35,728 nucleotides of DNA, taken from NCBI GenBank assembly GCA_020536535.1, contig JAHLWZ010000969.1, positions 1-35,728 on the forward strand. Reading direction: 5' to 3'. Shown one piece after another: positions 9,904-23,368 of this stretch. Source of the stretch: Pelomyxa schiedti. Lineage: Eukaryota > Evosea > Pelobiontida > Pelomyxidae. How positions within the stretch are numbered: the stretch's first letter is position 1; every line of letters begins with the position of its first letter. The translations under genes were made by a program, and so were the position numbers. The notes beneath the pieces were generated by a model that saw only the letters and a program-made list of their open reading frames with translations, was not told where the DNA came from and did not search any database.

Positions 9904-12900
9904 TTAGAGGGAGGCTGATAGCGCCTTGAGGGAGCAGTTGAGAGCGGCGCGTGCGGGTGTGGCGTTTGATTCCGTCTCGGAAAGTAGCCACTGTAGTAGG
10001 TCTGTGTGCATCTTGGCCTCTTTGAATACAGGCCGGCAGATTGTGTCCTTGGCACAGGCTTGCAGCTGTGAGACCAACTGTTTCCGGGTGAGAAATGTGC
10101 GCTAGATGGGAAGGTACATACGTTTTGAATGGGCTCCTCTTGGTGGAGTTCTGTTCCGGACTCTGTAAGCTGGAATATTTGCTGGAAGATGTGCCCTACA
10201 AGCTGAATTTTGAGGTCGGCCTGCATCAAATCGCAAACCTGAAGAACAAGTGAGAAGAAGAACAGTAATTACAGAATGTAAACATACAAGAGGGAAAACT
10301 CCCACGAAGAAGTCCGTGAGTATGCTGTTGTGTGTTGATGGTGTGGTAACCAAGCCGTGCCAGAAATCACGAAGTCTCATGGAGTTGGCCCACACTTGCT
10401 GAACAATGATGCTGTCCTTTTGCACAAGGGGATTTGAAAATGTGGAGAAAACTTGCTTCAGACCGCCAGCTGCATGTGGGTGAAGTGTGCTAGATTCTAT
10501 CACTAGCATTCAGTTAGGAAAAATCGAAAGGTTGAGGATCCAATACAATAATCAAAAGCTATTGCCAAAGTATTTGGGTTTGGCGGAAGCTTGGTGAATG
10601 CTAAGGCAATGTAGATTTTCATCACTTCCTGCCCAAATGAGATATAAATCGGATCGCTTGTGGAAAGATCTATTTTTTGAAGTATTGATACAATGTCATT
10701 CATACAAGACTCTTTCTGTCTGTAACAGGCGTTAAAGTGCAACCTTCACGGGATTGGAACAAGGCAAACCTGCAGAATGTTTGTATTATAGTTGAGCACT
10801 GCTCGGCAACATATTTGCATGTAGGAAGAGGTGAGGTTCGTGCGGCCGTTGCTGATTCTTTCAAAAGAATGTGGAGACATGTGTTAAGTCCAGTCTAATT
10901 TATGCATTAGCGCGAACACGAAAAGGTAAAAAGCCTCACGAAAATAGTGTTGCCTGCATCCAACGTCTGTTTCTTTGTGTCAGCGAGCTCTGCTGACGTG
11001 CTGTTAAGCCATTGCGTAGCCTGAGACAAAACGTCAACAGCCAGGCTGAGAACCTCGATGTTCGAAGCTAATGCGGGATGATCATCAAGCTTCTGTTTGA
11101 TGAACTGTGGGGGAAGAGTCAGACTGGGATGAAGACCGGAATTTCACCTTAAGGATGTGCGCTAAAGCAGCACAAGAGCCATCTGCCCCACGGCAATACA
11201 AAATCTGATCGGCTTCACTCTGGATCAAAACCTTCAAAACCCTAGAATCTGGTTAAAGATTTTCCACGAAACGGTGTGTACCTCAATAAGCCTGCAGAGT
11301 TGCAGAACATGTTGTTGTGTGTTGCTATCATCGGGATGTGCTTGGTTCTGAACTCGGCTCCACGTGGGAAGCTTGGGGATGAGGCCATGGATATCACCTC
11401 AAAGAGAGCCTCGGCGGTCTGACAGCTCCGTTAGAAAGGGTATTTTATTGATGGGTTCTACTTCAGGATAATCGCAACAAGCCATGAAAAGGAAGTTGCA
11501 AGCCCAGTCAAAGTTATTATGGAAGCCAATGAACGCAAGGAACTCAGGACTAAGTTTGCATATCATAACCATAACCCGATAGAAAAGTGGTGTTGCTACG
11601 GCATTGAATTTTATGTAATCCCTTGATGGACGAATGGCAACCTTGGAAATGGTGTTATTAAAAAGACGTCACTTGTCATGGAATACATAGAAGTCTGCGA
11701 ATTTAACTCGAAGGGATTCAGAATCTACCAGGTGTTGCATAACTTCGGGAATCTTTTCACAGGCACTAAGCCACAATTTATTCTGGATTTCACCATCAGC
11801 ATTGAGAATCGGTGTTTCAACATCACAAGAAGAAAGCACACCAATTCTATTTTGTTTTCATCCAGGTCCTGTCGCACACTGTCCATTTTAAAGAACAACG
11901 CGTAGAATTCGTCCAACGCCTTAACGAACTACACTATGTATTAGAGAAGTTGGGAAAAACGCAAGCTCACAATTTGGTATTGAGAAGGTCCCCTGAAACA
12001 CCAGTTGAGTAGCCGACCAAAGTGCACAAGCTTCCACGTGCAAGAGATTACTTCATCGGCGTATTTCTGTAGAGGTCAAACGAAAAGTTGCACAAGGGAA
12101 CTACTGCACACCGTTCTCTCAGGCCAGATACTTTTCTGTGCGGTGGGGCACAAAGCAAGAAGTTCTTCAAATAGGTCGTTCAGTGTCTGCACCTGTGCAG
12201 GGTCTTCCGGAGAATTTGGTGGCTCAACAGTGATTCCCGTAAGGGATTTCAATAAAACAAAACTCATTTCTCGGACATTATCAGGCGGGGCAGCAGCAGC
12301 TAACATATTTTCTAGCTGACGGCGATTATTCCAAAGGGTTACCCTTCAACTCTCAGAAAAGAAGGTAAAAATTAAAGACTAACTTCAGTAATGAGTCAGT
12401 TTTTACAGCTTCGACAAACCACTGCATGCACTGTGCAGAGTACTGTGGGTAGTGAACGTTTTCTTGAATGGCACTAACGGCAAGTTAGTGGGAGCAGTTG
12501 AACTTAGCCATACGAGAGCATAGAAGAAGTTACACTAGTAACACGAGACTCACGGAGAGGATCGTTAATCTGCATAAGACCGGAAAGGGCAGCAAGGAAC
12601 ACCTTGAGTGAGTCCCCATCAACTGTACCAAGAGCCTTTCAAAAGGAATCACTCTCTTTTTTCCCGTAAGAATAGTGTACAAACCATTTTTGCATCTCGG
12701 ATTACAGTCTGTGTTAGATCTTCATTATTTTCACACATGCACTGAATTATTTGGGCCATGGCATCTGGGTTATTGGTTTCTCGCAAGGATTTGGAATAAA
12801 ATCGCTGTGTTAAATGAGAAATTAAAGTACGGATGGGGCTACTCACTGGGAGAGAAAGTATCAACCCTTCATCTGATGAGAGAGTAATGTGTGGCATTTC

Positions 12901-15900
12901 AGTCTTATGCGACTCGGCTACCATCAGAGCAACAAATGAAAATAGGAAGTGGAAGTTGGGGAGGGTTAGTTTGTCCCCCATGCGGACTCTCCGACCACCA
13001 TGCAGCTATCATCAGAAACTTACTAAAAAAGTAACGCAGAAGCAAATTAACCTTAGCATGTGGTGATTCGTCACCCATATAAAAGTCTAGCAGCTGCCCT
13101 ACAACATGCCTCTCCGTGAGATAGGTTTGCTGTTCACAGGTAAATAAATTAATAAATTCACTAAGGGGAGAGGAAGCTACCTCTTCCAGTCCAAGTTTAG
13201 CAAAATCTAGGAACAGTCTGAAGTAGACAACAAAAGATCTCCAATAAATTGCAAGTTCACTTTGCTAGTTACGAAGTTAGAAATAAACCACAAAATAAGT
13301 GCACTTACCAGCGATAATACCATATCCATGAATTTTATAGTAAGGGAATCTGGAATTCCAGGAATAGGTGGTTGCAAGGGGTGCTACAAGGGTATTAAAA
13401 GGGTATTTTGCTTAAAATTGGAAGATCTTACTTTGTAGGGTTCAGCAGGTTTTGCAGCATCTTTCGAGTCATCCACTGCAGGCTTGGGAGGGAATGGCTA
13501 CATTTGGGTGAAAATACAACCTGGAAATGAGCAACTCACGGAATAGTGGTTATACAATGGCCTATTAGCCGGTGCCAAGACGGAAATAGAATGGATGATT
13601 AGTTCTTCAAACGCGTCTCTCACTTCGTCAGCAGGACTGTCTAATAACAACTGTTTCAAGGTGTTGCTGTCATTGAGCATTTCCGTTATCAACCATTCGG
13701 CTAACTACATGACCAAGTCATAGGAGGAAAAACCACCAAGTAAATACCACTGCATTGCGAGAATACAATGTCTTCAGTAATTCAACAAAGGATGGCATCT
13801 TGGTTCGATCACGAGATCGCCCAAGAGTGTCAAACAAAAATCTTGTGCCTGCTTTTCCCGCTGTCAAAGTGGCATCGTCATCTGAAGTTGAATTAATTTA
13901 GCACAATATGATTTCCTGTTGTAAAGGACCTGGACTAAGCTTTGTGGCGACCGTGAGTACGTTGAAGATAAAGGAAGTATAATCTGGATCAAAGATATTC
14001 TTCTCCTGAAGAAGACGGGTATTATCTTCCCACAAAGACTGATAGATGTTTGTCGGGATGAGTTGAGAGGGTGGAAGAGAGGGTGGTGGGTGCTTGACAT
14101 CGGATTTGTCATAAAACAACATGTACGCGTTGTAAAACCTAAAACATTTAAGTTTAAGTCTACTAACGCTATGGATATGTGAAACCTTGACGAATTTCGG
14201 GACACAAATTGTTGCATATGCATATCCCACGAGGACATCATATCGGTACCACCAAAACATTGTGCGGCAATGTGCTGGAAAAGGTGAGTCTAAGTCAATC
14301 CAAGAAATCCTTACAGCGGGATCAAACGGTTCAACAGTGGTATCATTAAACTGGAACCACTTTGGTTCACAGCCTGCCGGGGTATCCCGTTCTCGTATGT
14401 AGCTGTAGTAATGCCCGCTATCGGCTGTGCCACTGTGCACGAGGACACCAACAAGATCATAGTCGTAGGCAGCAAGGTTGACAGGCTCCTCTGGGGTAGT
14501 GGCAGTTGCAGGGGTTGCACCACCTGCCTTTGCAGCCGCTTCTGAGAAGATGTCAGTGCGAATGGGAATACTAATTCAACACACCCTGCTCCTTCCGCTC
14601 CCTCCGAGCAAGTCCCTCTTTGGTATAAGGTTCCACATTGAGCTTCATTGGGAATTCGTACAAATCATTCACCTTGATCCTTCTCATGAGTTCGAAGTCA
14701 AATTCGAATCTCTTGCTGTGTATCACAAGAGACGCTGGAAGTTTGGATAGACAACAACGTTTCACTGCATCAACCTTAACTTCTTTAGATTGAAGGCGGA
14801 GCACGCTAGAAAAAGACCTTAGCTGAGCAGGACTCACAGAAGTACTTGTTATCTCCATTGAGTTGGTCCCCTTCAATATATTGTACCAAAGACTCTGCCA
14901 CTGTCTTCTTCCCCTTCAGTTCCAGGGCTAGTGTGAAGAAGTTTTCCTCTCGTTCACTGACATGCTGGCACTGTTTGCTGACAATTTGGTGGCACACAGT
15001 ACCACTAAAGTATTTCTGGAGAATATCCTACATATTGTTTAGCACAAAGAATTACTGAAAATGGGCACCTCATTTCCACCCTTCTTGAGTTCTGTTTCCA
15101 GTGTATCGAACAATTGAGCAAAGAACTCATCAACATCCATCTGCATGAGTGTATTGAGGGGCGCTCCATCGCGCTTGATAGCATTGCATAATGGCCGGGT
15201 GTCCAAGAATTTCTTTTCACTCTCCTGTAGGGCACTGAACAATTTCTGAATATGATAAAGTATGGATTCTTCCAAGTTGGTTGCAGGATCGATTTTTGAC
15301 TGTAGAAGACTGTGGTGCAGTGAGATACTAGTACGTAAAATTACTGATATTATCACCTATATCTGAAGGCTGTGTGCATATACAGTTGTTGTAAAAGAGA
15401 ATTCATGTAGCAGGTTGCTCCTAAATTCTTTAGACCGACATATCCGCTGGAGGGTTTATCAAATGCTCCTGGGGCATAATTCCAGAACGTTCTTTTGGCT
15501 GGAGGGTTCTGGGAATCCACAAGAGCGAAAACTTTCTTGAAATTTGCACCACCACTAACACATAACTCCTCCAACAGAGCAAAGGCACGTTGTCGTGCTT
15601 CTTTGGTCTACAAAGAATAAGCCTTGTTGTAGGTAGGGTGCACAAACCTTGCATTTAGGTGGAGCCAAGGCGCCATGGTCATTGATAGTGGGTATGTCAA
15701 ACAGGCATTTATGATAAACTTCCTCCAGTAGTCCTAACCTGGCGGGAATGAGATCAAGATTGAGGAGTGTTTTCGTACTCAGTGGAGGCTCTCATCTTGA
15801 ATTCCTCAGAGTGCTTCAGTAAAGTTGTGGTTACTTTAAGAAGCCCCATTAAGAAAAGGTCTTGTGTAGTCCCATTTCTTGTCTCGACAATGGGGTGTTC

Positions 15901-18900
15901 TTTAATCATTTTAACAAGGGAATCCATAAGAGGTGCAAAGGCAGCCACTTTCTCGGGTGTTTTACAAGCGTCCTCAACAAGCTAAACTTGGTAAGCAAAA
16001 AATGTTCGGTTCGTTGCTGACTAACATGGGCTAAGAAGGCAAAGTACTGTTCACACGTTGTCATTTTCACATCAAGGGTAGGTAGCCTGTCCAATAATTT
16101 GGCAAGCATGACTTCAGACAAAAGGAGAGGTAATCTTTCAGAACTGAACAAATGTTACAACTAACCTAGAACGTAGAATACCTTGTGGGTAGCATTGTGC
16201 ACAGTTTATAAAATCCTTTGAAAACCGCTTGTCTGATGTGTGAGTCTGTCGTATGCAGCAGTGATACTGAAAGCCAAGAATCAAAGTCCCCACGCTATCA
16301 ATGTCAAATGAAATACAGAGCTTGAAAACAAATCCGTACGGCTAGAGTCAACTGCAACATATGGGGATCTTTAAGGATGCATCCAACGAAAAGTGTCATG
16401 GAATAAAGGGCTACTTCTCCATCCTAGACTGGTGAGGAGGGAAAAAAAAAATTATACCCTGTGGTACCTCACTGATCCCCTCAGCAAGTGGAGGAAGAGG
16501 GTGAGAAGCAGATTCGTGTATTTCATGCAAGGATTTTTCTACCAGAGTTGTAAGATTGCATTCTGCTGGCAACAATTGCTCTTTGATAGTGTCATTGGCA
16601 GTATCTTTCAGAGCATAAGTTGTGAGGTAAGGTTGGCGTATGAAGGTACCATATACAAAGTAATTGATAACTTTCAGAAGTTTAGCCAAACAGGCTCGTC
16701 TTTTAGACCCCAAGGAGACATCCCCAAAATTGATGGTCATAAGAACTCTTGAGATCAGATAGTGGAGGCCAAATTGCTGGAACTTAGCTCGCCACAACAC
16801 GCGGTCGTTCTCTTCTTTAGTATCATCTGACTCATCAAGGAATGACTCGATAATCACAAGGGAATACAGAAGCTTAAACAGAGACCTGAATTAACTTAAA
16901 ACAACCTAGGTCATAAATATTCCGTACCTTGTGTCTAGTAGCTCTTCCCAGTTTGGAGCTGTACTCATCTTGGCTACAGCAGCAAGAACACCAAGTTGAG
17001 TATCGTTGGTCGGAAGTGAATTGAGTAGGTCCCAAGTAATTTCCCCACTCTTTTCATCAGCAAAATTTAAAACGTTGAATAGCTGTGCAAAGTGCTGCTC
17101 CTGTGCAAGAATCGTACTTGGTTGCATAGCCTCCTCTTCTTTAGTGAGCTAAACAAGATAAGTGCATCTGGGAACAACATTAAATAAACCTCAGGAATTG
17201 CTTTGGCCGCCTGAGGCTGGACTTCAACAGAATGACCGTTTGCGTCCTGAACGAAGTCAGTAAATATGAAACATGCCGTCTGTACCTTTTCATATCGTTT
17301 GAAAACTCTTACAACAGTTCCCGGCTGAAGATGATGGCTGGCAAGGGTTGTTTCATCACCATATAGCTCTTTTGTCTTGAGCATGAGCCGCACAACGTTT
17401 ACTGCCATCCCACATCTTAGATGCGTTAGGGGAGGTTTGCTGTGCATGAAACTCACTGGGCGGATATGGCAGTTTTCAATTGTAGGACAGTATCATTTTC
17501 TCTCATTTTGACATCAAAACTTTTCTTTGTTGCCAGAACAGTAATGGAAAGTGGTAGTGTTCCACCACGGCAGCGGCTACCATGCCTCTGCATTTTTGGG
17601 GACTTTTGCTCGAATTTATCAACAAACACCTGAACATAATGAGACATGGGGACAAGGAAGTGAAAATACCTTCAAAGATTGGAGTATCCGCTGCATCTTC
17701 AGATGAGCTTGTTTCTGGGTGATATCAGTTGCCGAGGGAGATGAAAGTGCTTGCACAGTTGCGGACAAATTCCCCATACACTGTGTTACAAATTGGTTTC
17801 TGACTGCAACTGTCTGTGCCTTAATTTTTGGATTCAACTAGCCGTAGTTTGAGTTTAAAAATGAACCATTGGGGAGGAGCTGAGATACATTTTCTTGAAG
17901 GGAAAGGAGAAGTTCGATTGTGGTATCTCCGACACTCTGCTTCTTTGCTTCCAGGGCAAGCCTCCATAAAATGTCAACGCCCTGCAAATCCAATGCACAA
18001 ACGTGCATGACACTGATGTTTTGATAGACTCCGACAGTCTTATACTCAAGTCGCTTGGCTGCCCAGTTTGTGTGTTTGAAGAAGAAGGTCATACAAGAGC
18101 AACAGGGATCGGTTGCATCAGTGAAATCAAAGTTCCCGAACTTCTCTAGGGTGATGAAATCTCGACCAGAGTCAGCAAACGCTTGGTGATTCTGTAGTGA
18201 GTGAGGAACGATTACAGGAGGGGGCAGAAGGAAACCTGGTTGAGGGTCTGTTCCAGCCATGTGAAGGCAAAATCTTTTTCTTGCAGAACGACAGACCTCG
18301 TTATCAGGGTGTCCCAGTATTCCTTGGTAGGTTAATGTTGGTGCAGAGCATGGAACTTCTACCTCGATGTGGGGCTTCTCAAGGACAATAGGAGAATTGA
18401 CGATAACAAATTGTAGGAATGCCAACCTTTCCTGAAGATGTTCAGAAAAAGTCTTTTTTGTGCCAGGCATTTGCGTATTCAACAACTTCTCACTAAAAAA
18501 AAATTGTACTTTAGACAGAGAAAATACACATAATGAAGCAGGGTGAACTCGTACGCTGGGTGATGACTGGCAGCCTCAATGACACGATCTTGCCAAAATT
18601 TCAAGTCCTGACACAATTAATTTGTAGAGGGAAATGCCGGAATGATACTTGGAAAAAGAGAGCAAGAAGATTGTATCTCTTTTCAAGTGACACCAATTCT
18701 TCAGAAACAATCGGATTCACTTTTTTGCTGTAGTACTCGGGTTCTGAAAGAGTGTGGGAAACATACAAAATGATCTCCATACACACCTCCAGTAATCTTC
18801 TGCAAAAGTAGAAGTGACTGTGGTACAGAAACATGATTCCGTAAATTTTCAATGCATCGCTCGACAAATACAGGTCTTAGGCAAGGATTGGCAGACTAAA

Positions 18901-21147
18901 CTTTCAAGGAAACTACGTACTTTTGTTTCTTCTCCATAGAATACAGAATAAGTTTTGAAAGATTGGAATGGGCTTCTTGGGCAAGGTCAGCACTTATAGG
19001 AGTTTTATCCTGCGTCATGTCCCACAGTATGTCACAACAAATTGTTGCCACCTATGACATGTTATAACTTGGTGAGACAAATGTAATGGAGACAACCTGA
19101 GGAGACTTATCGCAGTGATGCATGCACATGGTATATAGTAGTTGACAATGGTGGGTGGTGTAGGCTGTAAAAGGCAAGTTCTTTACACGATCTAAAATGA
19201 ACTCGATGTCGGGAATTGTCAACACTGAATGAAGATCTGACAGTAGTGAAACAACACAGCTTACCACTGTTTCATGAGTGCCCTGAGGGTAAACATTAAA
19301 CGACTCTTTCCAACGCAAATAGGTAGAATACCACAGAAGCATTCCAAATAATTTCTAGATGTTTTCTCGTTAAGCGATGCTCCTGTGCAAGAAAAACGAA
19401 GATGTCCGCACTGCGGCGGATTAATTCCACATGCATGGCAGGACCAAACAACGTCTCAACGATTTGAACTTGTTCCAACCATTCAATCAGGTCCCTTTTA
19501 TTGTGTTAGTCGGGAATTTTTTTGTTCGTGGTTCGGCAACCTGCTTGGAATGTAGACATTATAAGCCACTTCCGGTTGTGAAACAAACTTGGATCTTCTG
19601 CCATACTCCTCTCTTCTGTGAACATTGGCAACAAGTTCCTGAGAGGTTTAGAATTCTAGCTATCTTCTTGGGATTACCTTAATATCATTGATTCCGGCAA
19701 TTCTCTTTTCCAGGTACTGGCACTTAAAGCACTTTTCTCCGACCGAAAGAATGCAATCATCTTGTGCACGGCCCGGTTTGATATTCACCTAAAAGCATTG
19801 AAGCATTGTTTTAATATGCAGTAAGGAAATGTGAAATACTCACATGTCTTAGAAGCCCGGCAAAGGTTTCCATTATCCCATAAATGACAGATTTAGGTTC
19901 GACTCGGATGTCCTCTGCGGTAAGGCCTGACATGCGGACGTATATGGGGGCCCAAAGTTTCTCAACATAGCTTACAAGTAAGTCAAGTCGCATGGTTATT
20001 TTCAACTGCAAGAACCATTAGCACTCTTTTCACCATTTTCAGGCGTACATTGGCGAAAGCCTTGACAATGGCATAAACACAAGGCAGAGACAATGTTCTG
20101 CTGGTCATTTCTTCCACACGTTCAACAACTCCCTCAAACCCTTTCTGGTGCCAAAAAAAATCCAGATTTTCGACATAAATATCAGTGGTATGGGGCATCA
20201 TCATCTATAAATGTTACTGTGACAACCATTTAGGTTGCAGCAATGTACCTTGGTGTAGAATGGTTTTGTTTTGTTGAGTATTCTGGACAAGCTTTTATAT
20301 AACTCAGTGAAATCTTCTTTGCTGAAAAGATTGACCAAATTCAGCACTTGCTGGAAGAACGACATTACTTCACGTTGTGTTTCAGTGTCATAATCTGCCC
20401 TGTTGGGTGTTACGGAACATATGAGGAGTATTTTGTCACCTCCGAAGAAGAATTGTGGTTGCAGATGGAAGGACTGATTTAATCAAAAATAAATTGTCAG
20501 ATGTTCTATCAAGGGGCTTTCCGGCGTTGTTTAAGGCCTCGAGTCTCGCTCTCCAAGTTGCAATGGTGGGAGCAGGCTTCATGCCTTTTTGCGATTAGTT
20601 AATAAAAACAAGAGGTGTGCTTCCTACTTTTAAGTCCAGACTCCACTTGTGCAAGGATCTCCCTCAACCGTTTTTCTTCTGGGTCCCCTACAGAGGTTTA
20701 CTTTCCAACCAAGGTGGTGTTTGGCAGACCTGAAGTGCCACGAGGAGAAACAACATTTTTGGAGGCTGGGGGGGGAGTCAGCCCTCGTGCAGGTATTGCA
20801 GGGACTTGCAGAGGTTGTCCCTCCTGCAACGCATTCAACAAAAGGGGAAAAAGATGTGGTCAATGGTACCTTTGCACCAGCTGGTAATTGTTGTGCTGGT
20901 GTTTGTGTTTGTTGAGCGGCAGCAGGTGTTGCTGGGGGTGTTGTGACAACTTGTGGAGTAACTTTAGGTGGGGTGTCAGATGATGTGGGAAGATTCTCTG
21001 GAAGTTTGGTTGGTGTTGGAAGAACCCAAAGTAACAAGGAAAAAAGCAAAGTGATTGTGCATTAAAAACCTCCAACCAACACACTGAACCAAAAAAAAGA
21101 AGATCAAGAAAAGACCAACAACAAATACCGTCCGGAGGTTGACTCAT
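9904..21147 (-). CDS. Giant ubiquitin-specific protease, USP9X/USP24/USP34 (FAF) clade
   Basis: A single minus-strand gene of about 11.2 kb, cut by dozens of short introns; I did not fix every exon. It starts at ATG 21147 (MSQPPD), then a Pro/Ala/Thr/Gln-rich linker (21030-20700). Helical-repeat-like exons follow. A ubiquitin-like domain lies near 17560-17280 (LPLSITVLATKKSFDVKMRE, then LQPGTVVRVFK after an intron). The catalytic core runs from about 15470 to 13900: the Cys box YVGLKNLGATCYMNSLLQQL with catalytic Cys at 15412-15410, a zinc-type FCESCSAK at 14839-14828, SLVIHSKRFEFDFELMRRIK, and the His box SGTADSGHYYSYIRERD with His at 14413-14411, followed by FQFNDTTVEPFD. About 4 kb of further helical exons end in ALNCSLKALSASL and TAA at 9906-9904. 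All catalytic motifs are intact, so it should remove ubiquitin from substrates. The position of the core in mid-protein is most like USP34, but the clade member is not settled. Confidence 0.88.
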
Positions 21148-21379
21148 TCTAATATCGCTGAAACAAAGTCGATTTTATGCGGAGAGTGGGAAACTATAGC
21201 CTTTTTGCAGGGCCCTGGTAGCTTCGTTAGTGTCGCCGACTACGTAACAACAAACACACAACCGACAACGCCGCAGATCTGACCCTACTTACTGTGGTTT
21301 TGTGTGTTATTTTGCGTCGGCCGATGGGTGCCCCGGTGTTGCGACAAAACCGTTGACGGTGTTTGTTGCCAAAGAGGTT

Positions 21380-22011
21380 TTAATTTTTCTTTGTCTTTTC
21401 TCTGCCGAAGAACCAAAATAACTGTGGTGCGGCTGCGAAAAACAAACAAACAAAGAGAAAAAAAATTGGTGATGCTGTTTTTGGCTCGTGCCTTTTTGAT
21501 TCTTGTTCCCGAAAAATCTTGATCTGCTGTCTCGTCACTGTGACCTGCCAGCATAAACAAGGGTACCCCCCATTTCCAATTTGTAGTGACACTGTTTATT
21601 GTGTTTTGAGTATGAGACTGATCTGAAATGATTGCCTTCTCATGAACGAAATTGCCCTTCATGCACTGCACCCCAGAAAACTAGTGACAACAATACTCCT
21701 TCAAGTCAAAACACACACTGAGATCATCCAGCTCAATTTGCACCACCGGCGTTGTGACCGCAGACATGAGTGGAGTCGTTTGCCCCCTCAAAGGGCCAAA
21801 AATGTGCACGCCCAACTTCAACAGACGATACTGGGGCATAAGATGGGCCCCTCAATGTACTATGAGGTGGTTCTGTGGATCCTCAGCTGCCTCCTATCTA
21901 CGTGCACGTTGCTGAGACTGATCTCTTCATTCAGGGATGAGTGAGTGCTGTGTCCAGTTGTCGTAGGACTCCTCTCAAGGTTGGTTTCGTTGTTTCGATG
22001 ATGGTGGTTCC
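21380..22011 (-). CDS. Small spliced gene of unknown function, 5' end unresolved
   Basis: Minus-strand exons join in phase but the start codon was not found. The first seen exon begins at 22011 after a TTCAG acceptor and encodes an Asn/His/Thr-rich segment (SPTTTGHSSLNEEISLSN). A phase-0 intron ends at CCCCAG (21832) before YRLLKLGVHIFGPLRGQ and MSAVTTPVVQIELDDLS. A 51-nt phase-0 intron (GTGTGT to GTGCAG) leads to CMKGNFVHEKAII and NSVTTNWKWGVPLFMLAG. A last intron ending TTTTTCGCAG is possible, giving a stop at 21382-21380; reading through instead would end at 21285. The gene lies between the USP start and a divergent cyclin. I recognise no domain. Phase agreement across two introns is the main support; a chance run of open frames is still possible. 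Confidence 0.4.
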
Positions 22012-22458
22012 CTGAACGGGATGATGTTCAGTGATGGTGATTGATGAGCCACAGAAAACCAACTGCACGTTCGCCAAATGTGTAATGCGGCGAAAGAACC
22101 ACGTACCGGGCACATGATTATAAATCCTTTTTCAACAAAGATTAGATTAGGTCACATCAACATCAAAGTCCCGGTTGGTCCTGTCTCCTGGCAAGGAAAG
22201 CAGTCCAAATCAACGAAACCAAAGGCAGCAAAATCAAAATTCACTTCGTCGAATCACCAATTTTGTTTCGTACCGCCCTCCCAGAAACAGGTCGAAAAAA
22301 CCCAAACAACCAATCACAGATTAAAAAAAAGAACCAACCAGAAGCGAAAAAGTAACCAACAAGGCTCCACAAGAGCAACCAACAACAAACCACTAAACAA
22401 CCCCGGCAATATCCCACCAAACAGCAGAACCCAGGCAACCAACCAACCAAAATTAAAA
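22012..22458. promoter_or_regulatory. Divergent upstream region of the cyclin gene, A/C-rich leader
   Basis: The stretch lies between the minus-strand small gene and the cyclin ATG. From about 22200 to 22458 the plus strand is almost free of G and T (AACCAACC-like, CAACAA-like runs). This composition leaves a long frame open in phase with the cyclin, which I take as a leader or promoter, not coding sequence. No TATA box of recognised type is assigned. Confidence 0.35.
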
Positions 22459-23368
22459 ATGTCAGCAATCGTTTCCCGCCACAAGACCCACAAGTCCGGA
22501 TCCGTCGCCCCAGCAGTTTCCTTGTTGCTCAAGAGCCTCATCAACTGGCAAGCCAAGTTGTCCACAACAACAAAAGAGGACGAGCAAGCCAGGTTGGCCA
22601 ATACTTATTTCCAGGGCGCTTCGGGAAAAGCCCCTGCAATTTCGCTTCAGGCTTATGTCGAGAGGTACTTTATTATTTCTAACAAAACAAAAACCACAAT
22701 AATTCTTATGATAGCAATAAATAAACCAAGACATTGGCTTACTTAAATTAATTCTCTAAAACCTAAATTGATTCGGAAAGCTTACCTTTTCAACAGAATT
22801 GAAGAACACAGCGGTTGTTCACGTGCAAACATTATCTCTGCACTTGTTTACATTGACCGCTTGTTGATTTCACGTGCGGTGACACTCACCGAAACAAACG
22901 TACACCGAGTCTTGTGGTCCTGGTATGCCTTAAAATATCACCAATAATTCCGCGCTAATGTTCTTTTTACAGCCTCGTTGTGGCCCACAAGTTCTTTGAG
23001 GACCAGTACTTCACAAACTCGTTCTACAGCAAAGTTGGCGGAGTTCCCCTTGCGGAAATGAACGCAATGGAAGTCCGAGTCCTCCAGTTGCTTGATTATG
23101 GGCTCTTCATCACCCCCGAGAAGTACGCCCAGTACGAGTCTGTTCTCCAGACATCAATAAGTGAGTATAACTTTTCCCCACCCAATTCCCTTCAAACCGA
23201 CTTACATATCTTCCAGCTTATTGTGAAGAAGTGGCCCAAAGAGAGGTCGAGAACAGTGATTCCTCGATGCACGTACAGTCATCAGCATCACTACCACCGG
23301 CCCCCAAGGCCTGTACTTCAGACACCACTCTTCCGGAATCCCACCTCATCACCGCAACTGTGGAGTAA
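22459..23368 (+). CDS. PHO80-like (P/U-type) cyclin
   Basis: Four exons, 22459-22664, 22797-22922, 22973-23160 and 23217-23368, join in phase to give 223 codons. The cyclin box is complete and matches the PHO80/CYCP/CYCU family: ISLQAYVERIEEHSGCSRAN, ALVYIDRLLI, LTETNVHRVLW, VVAHKFFEDQYFTNSFYSKV, then GGVPLAEMNAMEVRVLQLLD and FITPEKYAQYE. These cyclins bind PHO85-type kinases (CDK5-like) in nutrient and phosphate signalling in fungi, and CDKA or kinetoplastid CDKs elsewhere; the partner here is unknown. The C-terminal 50 residues are Ser/Thr/Pro-rich and acidic. ATG at 22459 (AAAAATGTC) was chosen because it begins just before the family-like region; an upstream in-frame ATG or near-cognate start would add a Lys/Asn/Gln-rich extension of up to 127 residues, which looks like leader. 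Confidence 0.9.

Noticed and set aside
10102-10742. Separate minus-strand genes from the ORFs of 79, 135 and 143 codons
   Set aside because: They are single exons or frame-shifted parts of the one USP gene; phases join them through short introns to the stop at 9904.
22241-22734. Minus-strand hydrophobic frames opposite the cyclin leader
   Set aside because: They look like membrane proteins only because the plus strand is A/C-rich, which gives Leu/Val/Trp/Gly codons on the other strand; the cyclin exon on the plus strand is certain.
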